Positions 24,169-33,378 of a DNA stretch of 41,338 nucleotides are shown piece by piece. A model generated the notes under the pieces. The model was not told the origin of the DNA. It made no database searches and saw only the letters and a list, made by a program, of their open reading frames with translations. Each line of letters opens with the position of its first letter. Position 1 is the stretch's first letter. This DNA is from an uncultured Planctomycetota bacterium. GTDB taxonomy: Bacteria; Planctomycetota; Planctomycetia; Pirellulales; Thermoguttaceae. Where the stretch lies: contig CACXSS010000013.1 of NCBI GenBank assembly GCA_902770245.1, positions 1 to 41,338 on the forward strand, written 5' to 3'. The translations under genes and the position numbers were made by a program.

Positions 24169-24867
24169 CTAACCCAATACAGGAACGTCTTCCATAGCAA
24201 GTCCCAGTTTTTGAATCAAGTCCGCAAAGGATTTCGCCTTCATGGTTTTCATAATCATTGAACGGCGATTTTCAACTGTACGAAGTTTTCTGCCGGAAGC
24301 GGCAGCGATGTCGTTATTCGTAAGCCCCTGATATACAAGCCGGGCAGTTTCCTGAACTGGCGGCGAAAGCTGTTTGAAAAGCTGTTTTGCTTCATATTTG
24401 GAGTTTAATCGTTGTCTTTTGCGTTCCGATTTTTCAAGCCAGCTTAAGATTACGTCGGTCAATTCTGATTTGTCTCTGGTGAATTTCCCTATAATGTCGT
24501 CCGCGCCGTATCGAAGATAATTCAGAGCCGCCGGTAAATTGGGATAATTCATATAGACAATAATCGGCGCTGACAAACAAAGGCTTTCAACAGACGACTT
24601 CAAATCGGTTAGCAGTTCTTTAGCAGACCGAACGCCGGATTCTTCCAGAAGCAAAAGAATGCACCCGGCTCGAGAACGATCAAAAGACGCTAAAACCTGT
24701 TCACTTCGAAAGTAGGTGTCAACGATTATACCCCTGGACTGCAAACTCATTGTCAAGGCGTTGTCATAATCCAGACTCTCAACCAAAACGTAAACCCGCG
24801 GCGCGGATTCGTTGTATGTAACGGTATCCGCGGTCTGCTTGTCTGCCGAGATTAGATGATGTCTCAT
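24169..24867 (-). CDS. LuxR/FixJ-type response-regulator-like protein with degenerate receiver domain
   Basis: 232 residues. Residues ~23-145 have the receiver-fold pattern of FixJ-type regulators (VYVLVESLDYDN, AGCILLLLEESG, APIIVYMNYPN, YGADDIIGKFT), but the phosphorylated Asp position is L73 and the acidic pair after strand 1 is missing; K128 is kept. Residues ~165-225 form a LuxR-type HTH (LSPPVQETARLVYQGLTNNDIA, RTVENRRSMIMKTMKAKS). It is therefore probably a phosphorylation-independent DNA-binding regulator. Its ATG overlaps the stop of the M48 peptidase gene (ATGA at 24864-24867), so the two are translationally coupled. Confidence 0.82.
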   Translation of the reverse strand: MRHHLISADKQTADTVTYNESAPRVYVLVESLDYDNALTMSLQSRGIIVDTYFRSEQVLASFDRSRAGCILLLLEESGVRSAKELLTDLKSSVESLCLSAPIIVYMNYPNLPAALNYLRYGADDIIGKFTRDKSELTDVILSWLEKSERKRQRLNSKYEAKQLFKQLSPPVQETARLVYQGLTNNDIAAASGRKLRTVENRRSMIMKTMKAKSFADLIQKLGLAMEDVPVLG

Positions 24868-26912
24868 AATGAATAATCGGTCTTTGAACTGCCTGCATGG
24901 ATGTTACAGGGCTGATTAAGACACGCGCCGATAACATTAACCAGGTCTTCTTCTTTGGGAGTGATTTTTCCGTCGTAATTAATGCAGGCGACAACAGCTT
25001 TGAAAAACAGTTCTCGAACTTGCATCGAAGCGGATTGAATTTTCATTAATGAATTCGCAAACGTTCCCATTGTGCAGGACAATTTGTCTGGCAAAGACAT
25101 TTTCAAATTCGCCAGATTGGCAGCCGCTTCAAAAGCGTTCGCGGCATCCTGGTCGCTGTCTGCTCCCTGCCATGCCAAATATCCCAATGCAAATTTGAAT
25201 TCCGTTGAAAGGCGTTGAGCGCTGTCGTATTTAACAACGCTCTTTTTCACGCCAAAAGAGACGTCCAGTCGTCCTGTAAGAATCGTTCGCAGGGCGAACT
25301 CAAACAGATCGATTTTCTTGTCTGCCTCTGTTAAAGCGACTATATTGGCGCGAAACGTTTGGTATTGTTCATGCGACATTTGACGCAAAGCGGAAACGCT
25401 CAATTCTGCCATGCGAATTTTATCAGCGCATGTCAATGACGCCACGCGAGGAATGAGACGTTCAATCAGTTTGAGCATATATTCTTTTTGGTTGCCGCGA
25501 AGAACGTCCCATTGCAAATTTTGAATCTCCGGCGATGAATCCATCAAAAGGGCGTAAATAACCCCGTGAACGGAATACTGATCGTGAATCAAATCGTTTA
25601 ACGATTCCGATTCGTCCGGCGGCAAAACGGCAGAATCTATTCCCAAACCGCCTAAAATGGAGCCCCCTAAACCGGGAATATGAGTCTGACGCATCTGCTC
25701 CGGCAAACGCTGTCTGATTTCATCCAAAGGATTCGTTTTCTTCTTTGATTCTGTTTCTTCTGATTCTCGCAATCCTGGCGGATTTTTCAAATCTCGAAGA
25801 ACGCTTTGCGGAACTTTCCCGTTATACTGCGGTAAAATTCGCTTGATGCGTTCATTCAACGGCGGGTGAGAATCCATAAGATTGGTAATATTGACGCTGG
25901 CGAAAAAGAAATGTCCGCACGCAGACGCGTTGGGATTGGTAATTGGATTTTTGGCGTTTATCTGACCAATTTTAATCAAAGCGTATCCGATTCCTTCCGG
26001 ATTTCGGGTAAATTGAACCGCTGAGGCGTCTGCAAGGTATTCTTTTTGACGAGAAATTGCCATACGAATAACATTAGCCGCAAACTTGCCAATATAACCA
26101 ATAATCATTATGATTATACCGGCAAGCATAAGAACAAAAAGAACTGCAATTCCTTTGCCGGAATCTTCATTCTTGTTGCTTGACGATGAGCGGTTAGAGT
26201 TGGATACAAATTCAAGCATAAGCCTGAAAAAGAAGTAGCCAACAAGAAAAATCAGCTCCAGACCGAATAAAAGCCCCACCATACGCATGTCGACAGTCAT
26301 ATCGCCGTTGAGAATGTGACTGAATTCATGCCCTATAACGCCCTGGAGTTCATCTCGGGTAAAGTATTCCAGAGAACCGCGAGTAACAGCAATCGCCGCT
26401 TCGTCTGTATTCCATCCGGAAGCAAAAGCATTAATTGACTTTTCGTTGTCCAAAATATAAACTTTGGGCATTGGAACTCTGGAGGCAATCGACATCTCTT
26501 CCACGATGTTGAGCAGCTGTCTCTCCTTGCGATCGGTTGTATTGGCAGCCACCAAACGTCCGCCGAGCGATTCCGCAACTTGTCCGCCATTGAGACTTCG
26601 AAGTTGGCTGGAACGGATTCCAGCTCCGCTAAAAATAAGCAGAGAGGAAATCCCGGTTATAATCGCCGCTGCGCCCGCAAGTTCATCAGCCGTTGGAGCG
26701 GCTGTATATGAAGAGGTTTCAGCCGATGAATCGGTATATGAAGAACTTCCAGAGAAGTCTGAATTTGCTGACTCAACGGTTAAAAACAACCCTATCAGAC
26801 AGACGTTCAAGGCGATAATCACAAACAAGACCGCAAAAAAATAGTAGAAGTACAACTTGCGAGTTGCGCTTCTGGCGCGGTCTTGATGTTCAAAAAAATC
26901 CATCGTGGACAT
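24864..26912 (-). CDS. M48-family (HtpX-like) membrane zinc peptidase with a long C-terminal TerB-like extension
   Basis: 682 residues from the ATG at 26912 (another ATG at 26903); an in-frame TTG at 26927 falls inside a repeat array and is unlikely. Two N-terminal membrane helices (FYYFFAVLFVIIALNVCLIGL; AAAIITGISSLLIFSGAGI), then the catalytic motif HEFSHILNGD near residue 195, two more helices (LFGLELIFLVGYFFF; VLFVLMLAGIIIMIIGYIG) and a downstream SRQKEYLADASAVQFT with the third zinc ligand Glu. HtpX degrades misfolded membrane proteins. The extra ~300 residues include alpha-helical segments ending in FKAVVACINYDGKITPKEEDLV, a TerB-like acidic-loop pattern. Upstream neighbour is lemA, a common partner of M48 peptidases. 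Confidence 0.85.
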   Translation of the reverse strand: MSTMDFFEHQDRARSATRKLYFYYFFAVLFVIIALNVCLIGLFLTVESANSDFSGSSSYTDSSAETSSYTAAPTADELAGAAAIITGISSLLIFSGAGIRSSQLRSLNGGQVAESLGGRLVAANTTDRKERQLLNIVEEMSIASRVPMPKVYILDNEKSINAFASGWNTDEAAIAVTRGSLEYFTRDELQGVIGHEFSHILNGDMTVDMRMVGLLFGLELIFLVGYFFFRLMLEFVSNSNRSSSSNKNEDSGKGIAVLFVLMLAGIIIMIIGYIGKFAANVIRMAISRQKEYLADASAVQFTRNPEGIGYALIKIGQINAKNPITNPNASACGHFFFASVNITNLMDSHPPLNERIKRILPQYNGKVPQSVLRDLKNPPGLRESEETESKKKTNPLDEIRQRLPEQMRQTHIPGLGGSILGGLGIDSAVLPPDESESLNDLIHDQYSVHGVIYALLMDSSPEIQNLQWDVLRGNQKEYMLKLIERLIPRVASLTCADKIRMAELSVSALRQMSHEQYQTFRANIVALTEADKKIDLFEFALRTILTGRLDVSFGVKKSVVKYDSAQRLSTEFKFALGYLAWQGADSDQDAANAFEAAANLANLKMSLPDKLSCTMGTFANSLMKIQSASMQVRELFFKAVVACINYDGKITPKEEDLVNVIGACLNQPCNIHAGSSKTDYSL

Positions 26913-26916
26913 GATG

Positions 26917-27084
26917 ACAATTATCAATTAGCAATTAGCAATTTTCAATAGACGCAAAGCGCCACAATAATTAGTAATTATCAATTATCAATCAGCAATT
27001 AACAATTGGCGCAAGCGTCTGAGTAAACTCTTATGAGAAACGCGAAGCGTAATTGCTAATTGCTAATTACTAATTGCTAATTAG
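26917..27084. repeat. Heptamer fold-back array B (between lemA and the M48 gene)
   Basis: Left arm ACAATTA, TCAATTA, GCAATTA, GCAATTT, TCAATAG (26917-26951); core ACGCAAAGCGCC (26952-26963); second arm in the same orientation with units ending AATTA (about 26967-27007); second core GGCGCAAGCGTC; a third core CGCGAAGCG; then the inverted arm TAATTGC, TAATTGC, TAATTAC, TAATTGC, TAATTAG (27050-27084). The last unit supplies the lemA stop codon (27081-27083), and the first unit begins 5 bases before the M48 ATG. The whole intergenic space is array. Confidence 0.85.
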
Positions 27085-27737
27085 AACTTAACCTTGGGAG
27101 CTTCTTTTTCGGACGGATTTTCAATGACGAATTCTGTTGACGGCAGGAATCCGCACAGTCCGGCAATCAAATTGGCGGGGAAAACCTCGCGCTGTGTGTT
27201 GTATTTCATAACAACGTCATTGTACGCCTGACGAGCAAAACTGATTTTGTTTTCTGTCGAGGTGAGTTCTTCCTGAAGTTGCATAACGTTCTGGTTTGCT
27301 TTCAGTTCCGGGTAGTTTTCAAAAACGACCATCAAACGTCCCAGCGCTCCGCCCAAATTGGATTCTGCAGCGGAAAGGCTTTTCATCGCTTCCGGATTCG
27401 TCGGGTCGGCAGCGGCGGCTTTATTTGCGTTAAACGCAGCGGCGCGAGCGGAGATAACAGCTTCAAGCGTGCCCTTTTCGTGTCCCATATATCCCTTGAC
27501 CGTTTCCACCAGGTTGGGAATCAAATCGTAACGACGCTTGAGTTGAACGTCAATCTGGGAAAAGGCGTTCTTGACCTGGTTTCGAAGCCCGATAAGGCCA
27601 TTGTAAACGCCAATCCCCCAAAAGAAGAACATGGCAAGAACAGCCAACGCGCCGCAGCAAATAATGCCGCCAATCATCAACAACGACGATTGTGAACCAT
27701 CAACAGACTGCGCCAACAAAAACATACTCTCGTTCAT
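27081..27737 (-). CDS. lemA: LemA family protein
   Basis: 218 residues. A short N-terminal stretch, one membrane helix at ~19-42 (LLMIGGIICCGALAVLAMFFFWGIGVY), then the signature LRNQVKNAFSQIDVQLKRRYDLIPNLVETVKGYM and helical repeats (TLEAVISARAA, ENKISFARQAYNDVVMKYN), ending with FPANLIAGLCGF. LemA proteins form a membrane-anchored four-helix bundle and are usually encoded next to M48 peptidases or TPM-domain proteins; the exact role is uncertain. AGGAGGCAT before the ATG is a good ribosome-binding site. First gene of the lemA-M48-regulator operon. Confidence 0.93.
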   Translation of the reverse strand: MNESMFLLAQSVDGSQSSLLMIGGIICCGALAVLAMFFFWGIGVYNGLIGLRNQVKNAFSQIDVQLKRRYDLIPNLVETVKGYMGHEKGTLEAVISARAAAFNANKAAAADPTNPEAMKSLSAAESNLGGALGRLMVVFENYPELKANQNVMQLQEELTSTENKISFARQAYNDVVMKYNTQREVFPANLIAGLCGFLPSTEFVIENPSEKEAPKVKF

Positions 27738-27786
27738 TTGTATGCCTCCTTAAAAATGTTTTTTTGAATATAAAGCGAGTTTATTT

Positions 27787-27905
27787 AGTTAGGAGTCAGG
27801 AATGAGGAGTGCATAGTACTTAGTGCATAGTACTTAGTACGCAAGCGCTCCTCTCCTATGCACTATGCACTAATACCACTCTCAACTCGCTACTCGCAAC
27901 TTCCC
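27787..27905. repeat. Heptamer fold-back array C (upstream of lemA)
   Basis: AGTTAGG, AGTCAGG, AATGAGG, AGTGCAT, AGTACTT, AGTGCAT, AGTACTT (27787-27835), then a core with ACGCAAGCGCTC (27839-27850), then TATGCAC, TATGCAC, TAATACC, ACTCTCA, ACTCGCT, ACTCGCA, ACTTCCC (27857-27905). Seven-base phase is kept within each arm, and the arms are inverted complements near the core. It starts ~50 bases upstream of the lemA ATG, so it lies in or near the operon promoter. Confidence 0.85.
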
Positions 27906-28099
27906 ATATTATACAACAAAAATTATTTATTTACAACACCCCCCGCCAACCATTGACAACCAGGGACGTTTAAGGTATATTGAACTCGTTCAGAAAAACT
28001 CTATTGTTTTTCCTTGAACTTATTAATACGAAATTTGGTTTCAAAAAGTAACCGTTGATTTGACATTTTCAATTTTACTGTTTCCAGAAAGCCTAAATC

Positions 28100-29908
<1,809 letters not shown>

Positions 29909-30098
29909 AATTATTCTTCGGTTAGACTCAAGAAAGCAATCAAATCAGACGATAAAAACAACAACAGATTGTATCGATTTTCGGTATTATTGTGGAATTA
30001 TAGTATTTCCAGCCGAACGAATCCCACTGAATAAACCGTTATCTCCGGGAAATGAATTCGATACGAAGAAAACATTTAAATATTTTTGGAGTCTTGCC

Positions 30099-30317
30099 AT
30101 GAGAACGCTGTATTTTGCCGGTTTACTGCTTACGATAACGCTTTTAAGCGTTATGAATGTCGGTTGCCAGTCCACCGTTGGCGGCATGACGTTGCCCAGC
30201 CCCTATTACCTGGAAGACGATACGCAGTATTTCCCCGCCGGTTCGGAACAGCCGTTGTATAATGAACGCGCTGCGCTGCAGAAAGCCTCTGAAGAAGAAA
30301 CCATTAAGAGACTCTGA
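30099..30317 (+). CDS. Small planctomycete-type lipoprotein
   Basis: 72 residues. A lipoprotein signal with lipobox ending MNVGC (Cys at residue 23), followed by QSTVGGMTLPSPYYLEDDTQ and a Glu/Ala-rich C-terminal helix. The TLPSPYYLEDDxQYFPAG segment is one I associate with a conserved group of small planctomycete lipoproteins of unknown function. Anchored to a membrane by the lipidated Cys. Probably expressed with the next gene, whose start lies 17 bases beyond the stop. Confidence 0.8.
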   Translation: MRTLYFAGLLLTITLLSVMNVGCQSTVGGMTLPSPYYLEDDTQYFPAGSEQPLYNERAALQKASEEETIKRL

Positions 30318-30319
30318 TT

Positions 30320-30387
30320 AGTGAGGAGTGAAGAGTGAAGAGCGAGGAGTTAGGAAGCCTTGTCGCTTACCGCTTAACGCTTAAAAC
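30320..30387 (+). repeat. Heptamer array E, forming the 5' end of the next gene
   Basis: AGTGAGG, AGTGAAG, AGTGAAG, AGCGAGG, AGTTAGG (30320-30354), a 12-base core (AAGCCTTGTCGC), then TTACCGC, TTAACGC, TTAAAAC (30367-30387). The GTG start at 30335 lies inside the third unit, and the array encodes the first ~17 residues of the protein. Confidence 0.75.
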
Positions 30388-30895
30388 TTTCAGCGGCGTT
30401 GCGTTGCTGGTATGTATTTACATTCTTCTGAGCTTTAGCTTTGCATCGACGAGCTGGGGAGAAGAAAATATAAATTCAGAATCCATAGAACAAAATTCGG
30501 AATTGGAAAATGTTGCCAATTCCGAATCGTCTGTTTCGAATGAAGACGCCCCAAACTCTGAACAAGTCAGGAACGGATTTAAGGAATGGAACAATAACGC
30601 CGTTCCAATGATGAGCCGCCTGTTTGTCTGGATCGGCTTTATTATGTCAATCGGTCTGACGGCAAAAATTCTAACTGCTTTTAATGACCGTCAAATAGGA
30701 TTGATGACAGTTATTTTTGTCGGCTGCGTTGGCGCGCTGACAAGCATGATTCTTTTACCGATGGTCTACATTGCCGGAGATTTCAAGCCTGTTTCACCGC
30801 TTGGATTTGGCGTAGCCGTCCTGGCAGCGTTTTTAATTCTGCTCTTTTACAGCAAAATACTGCATCTGTTCGGGCAGGACGAGCAAGGGAAATAA
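30335..30895 (+). CDS. Hypothetical membrane protein
   Basis: 186 residues from GTG at 30335; a TGA at 30329 rules out any longer form, and no later start keeps the first hydrophobic segment whole. After an array-encoded basic N terminus (KSEELGSLVAYRLTLKTFS) comes a signal-like helix (GVALLVCIYILLSFSFAS), an acidic Ser/Asn/Glu-rich linker (~45-80), then three helices: MSRLFVWIGFIMSIGLTAKI, MTVIFVGCVGALTSMILLPMV and FGVAVLAAFLILLFYSKIL. No family recognised. Likely in one transcript with the lipoprotein gene. Confidence 0.65.
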   Translation: MKSEELGSLVAYRLTLKTFSGVALLVCIYILLSFSFASTSWGEENINSESIEQNSELENVANSESSVSNEDAPNSEQVRNGFKEWNNNAVPMMSRLFVWIGFIMSIGLTAKILTAFNDRQIGLMTVIFVGCVGALTSMILLPMVYIAGDFKPVSPLGFGVAVLAAFLILLFYSKILHLFGQDEQGK

Positions 30896-30976
30896 GACTC
30901 CGTAGAGACCGCGTCATATTTTCTGTCTAACCGCAAACTCAGCAAGCTGTCAGCGATTAGTAAGACTGTCTGACGT

Positions 30977-32776
30977 TTATTCTTCTTCCCGAACGGAGAA
31001 TTCCAGCTTCCATTTGTCGGGCGAGTTGACGGACTGACACCACAACTCGAACATGCCCAGTTCTGTTACGACGGAATGGAATTGAATCGGGACAAAATCG
31101 TCTTCGGCGTCTCCCGATGCGGCAAGCGTCGTTTCGAGCGAGTCCGTTTCTTCCAGCTCGTCTGGCGACCAGCGAGTCAACAGCGTGCCCGGCTTGTCGT
31201 CTTTTCGGGTTGAAGAGCTGAAAATCCGGAACTTCTCCGGCTGACCGACCGCTAAGCCAATTTCCATGGTTGTAGACGGGACGTCCGTTTCCGTTCCTTC
31301 TTCCATGCCCATCGGGGCGACGCACAGCGCGTTCATCGGGCGCGGCATGCCGGGAATCGCCAGACCTGCCGTTTCAATCCCGACGTAGTACGACCGTCCG
31401 GTTCCGCCTTTGATTCGGATGCCGCCGTTGTTTTTCGCCCAGGCGTAATACGCAGCGCCAAGAGCAACGGAGTTGTCCAGATCGCTTTGCGCTTCCAGCA
31501 GATTGAAAGCTGTTTCGGACGATTCCGCATTTTCCGGCGCCCAGGACGCGATAGTGTCGAACATCCGGTTTTTCAAAACGTTTGACTTGAACACGCCGCC
31601 GTTAAACAGAACGTGCGTCGGGAACCGTCCGTCTGAAAGATGGTCTTGCAGAAACGCGCTCAAGTGGCGCGTAACCGCCGCATCGGATTCGTACGGCAAT
31701 CCCAGCTGACGGAACCCGCTGAGCCGATTGCGCTGCGGTCTGTCGGTGGAAGCGCAGATGGGGAAAAAGCCTTCCTGAAGCAGGTTGAGGATTTCGTCTT
31801 TTGTAACCTCCACAGAGACGTTTGACGCGAACAGCTTTCGCCCCCGCCCGGCGATGGCAATTGTATGGGAATCCGGCGCGTTGTCTGACAGAAGCCGTTC
31901 TTTGGCGTTGCGAGCGGCGTGCTGCAAGGCGGCGTTTTGCCACGGGTCGAGCGTAACGCCTTTTTCCGCAAACTTTTGCGAGGCGAAATACGCCGTTGCC
32001 AAATCCATATTGTCGCCGCCAACCAGCAGATGGTTTCCAACTGCCAAGCGGTTGAGATACAGCTCGCCGTCTTCCTGTTCAACGTTGACCAGGGAGAAGT
32101 CTGACGTGCCGCCGCCGACGTCGCAGACCAGCAGGACGTCGTTTTCCTTGAGTTGTTTTCGCCACTTGTCGCCCGTCTTTGCCAGCCAGGCGTAGACAGC
32201 CGCTTGTGGTTCTTCCAGCAGGGTGAAGTTCTCCGGCAGCCCAGCCGCCAAAGCCGCTTCTCGGGTCAGCTCTCGAGCGGCGGCGTCAAACGAGGCGGGA
32301 ACGGTCAAAACAACCGTTTGCTTAGACAGCGGCGCTTCCGGGTGAGCGTAATTCCACGCGGACGCCATGTGTTCCAGGTACCGTCTGGACGCCTCGACGG
32401 GGGAAATTTTGTCAATCTGCTCCCCGTCTGGAGACTGCCCGTCGTTGAACGGCAGGAGCGCGTCGTGCCGGTCAACCCGATTATAGCACAGCCACGACTT
32501 CGCCTTGTCGACAACCCGATGGGGCTGGGAATCCGACAGACGCGTCGCCCAGCGCCCGACGGCGTAGCTGCGATCTTTCGCCCACGGAAGACTGTAGACG
32601 TCCGAAGGTTCCGACGCCAGATAAACAAACGACGGCAGCGACGTCCGCCCCTCAATCGTCGAGGCGTCGACAAGCTGGTCGATGGAAAACAATTTCAGTT
32701 CAGGCGATTCGTCTGACTGTTCCGTATACGCCAACACACAGTTGGTCGTTCCAAGGTCAATTCCTATATAATACAT
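30977..32776 (-). CDS. Hsp70/DnaK-like ATPase
   Basis: 599 residues. The actin-like ATPase domain is clear: phosphate-1 GIDLGTTNCVLAYTE (4-18), connect motif with EEPQAAVYAWL, phosphate-2 LLVCDVGGGTSDFSLV, adenosine motif THVLFNGGVFKSNVLKNRM. The C-terminal ~150 residues (after GTGRSYYVGIETAG) are beta-rich and shorter than the DnaK substrate domain plus lid; no EEVD-like tail. It is therefore an Hsp70 relative rather than canonical DnaK. In several phyla such proteins are encoded in pairs with a larger Hsp70-like and a DUF2760 protein; neither is next to it here. No dnaJ or grpE nearby. Convergent with the membrane gene at 30335. Confidence 0.85.
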   Translation of the reverse strand: MYYIGIDLGTTNCVLAYTEQSDESPELKLFSIDQLVDASTIEGRTSLPSFVYLASEPSDVYSLPWAKDRSYAVGRWATRLSDSQPHRVVDKAKSWLCYNRVDRHDALLPFNDGQSPDGEQIDKISPVEASRRYLEHMASAWNYAHPEAPLSKQTVVLTVPASFDAAARELTREAALAAGLPENFTLLEEPQAAVYAWLAKTGDKWRKQLKENDVLLVCDVGGGTSDFSLVNVEQEDGELYLNRLAVGNHLLVGGDNMDLATAYFASQKFAEKGVTLDPWQNAALQHAARNAKERLLSDNAPDSHTIAIAGRGRKLFASNVSVEVTKDEILNLLQEGFFPICASTDRPQRNRLSGFRQLGLPYESDAAVTRHLSAFLQDHLSDGRFPTHVLFNGGVFKSNVLKNRMFDTIASWAPENAESSETAFNLLEAQSDLDNSVALGAAYYAWAKNNGGIRIKGGTGRSYYVGIETAGLAIPGMPRPMNALCVAPMGMEEGTETDVPSTTMEIGLAVGQPEKFRIFSSSTRKDDKPGTLLTRWSPDELEETDSLETTLAASGDAEDDFVPIQFHSVVTELGMFELWCQSVNSPDKWKLEFSVREEE

Positions 32777-32821
32777 TTTTAGCAGAAAATAGAAAATGGG
32801 AGTTAGAAGCTCTTTCGCGCC

Positions 32822-32856
32822 TTCTCGCTACTCGCAACTCGCTTCTCGCAACTCAT
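32822..32856. repeat. Heptamer array F
   Basis: TTCTCGC, TACTCGC, AACTCGC, TTCTCGC, AACTCAT (32822-32856), preceded by TTTCGCGCC and a degenerate left part (GGGAGTTAGAAGC). Mostly one-sided; lies 45 bases upstream of the Hsp70-like gene's ATG. GCGAGTTGCGAG at about 28217 in the OleC-like gene is the complementary word. Confidence 0.75.
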
Positions 32857-32966
32857 TATTATTATATCGCTAATCCAAATATCGGGAAGGACGTTGGCGG
32901 TAAAACTTTATTAATTCTGTCAATAATCGCGTTTAAACGTCTAAAAACGAATCCTTTTAAATTTTT

Positions 32967-32996
32967 TTGAAAATAATTCCTCATTTTTGGTAAGAT
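32967..32996 (+). promoter_or_regulatory. Candidate rpoD promoter
   Basis: TTGAAA (32967-32972), 18-base spacer, TAAGAT (32991-32996). The A/T-rich DNA just upstream could act as an UP element. It implies a leader of roughly 370 bases before the rpoD start. Confidence 0.4.
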
Positions 32997-33290
32997 AGCA
33001 GGAATATTTTTACTCTCTTATGCGTCTTATAGAAAGGCAAACAATCTAGGGCAAGGATTTAATAAGCTAATTAAAGAAATTTCGAAAATTTTTTAACCTG
33101 ATTTATCTTTGTAAGTCTATACTTATCAACCACTTACAGAGTATCTTATCAAGAGAAAATTTAAAAAATTCAAAAATTTTTACAACAAAAATAAAAAAGT
33201 AAGCTAGGCTGTATAGGCAAGATGTATCGATAAGATAAATTTTGTCAGCAGTCCAACGATTCAATTCAGCTTGAACGGAGGGCAAAAAAG

Positions 33291-33374
33291 TTGAGTGAAT
33301 TGGTTCGTGGAAGGAAATATAAACAAAACGAACTGACAAATCAAATAAAACATTTATTTCGTTCAAAGGGGTAA
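33291..33374 (+). CDS. Possible 27-residue upstream ORF (leader peptide) of rpoD
   Basis: Starts with TTG at 33291, 8 bases after a strong GGAGGG ribosome-binding site (33277-33282), and ends TAA at 33372-33374, four bases before the rpoD GTG (33379). The product would be (M)[17 protein letters not shown] plus IKHLFRSKG, basic and soluble. The rpoD ribosome-binding site (AAAGGGG) lies in its last codons, an arrangement typical of translational coupling. No homologue recognised; the strong SD in a window where SDs are usually weak is the main support. Confidence 0.42.
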   Translation: MSELVRGRKYKQNELTNQIKHLFRSKG

Positions 33375-33378
33375 ATTC

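Larger units (their letters stand above)
32777..33290. other. Divergent intergenic region and long rpoD leader
   Basis: Contains a heptamer stretch (32822-32856), a candidate rpoD promoter (32967-32996) and a ~380-base AT-rich leader with several A/T runs. The hairpin potential is weak. The SD-preceded mini-ORF starts at 33291. Confidence 0.5.

Noticed and set aside
26913-26927. TTG start for the M48 peptidase
   Set aside because: Lies in the first units of array B; ATG codons at 26912 and 26903 are better.
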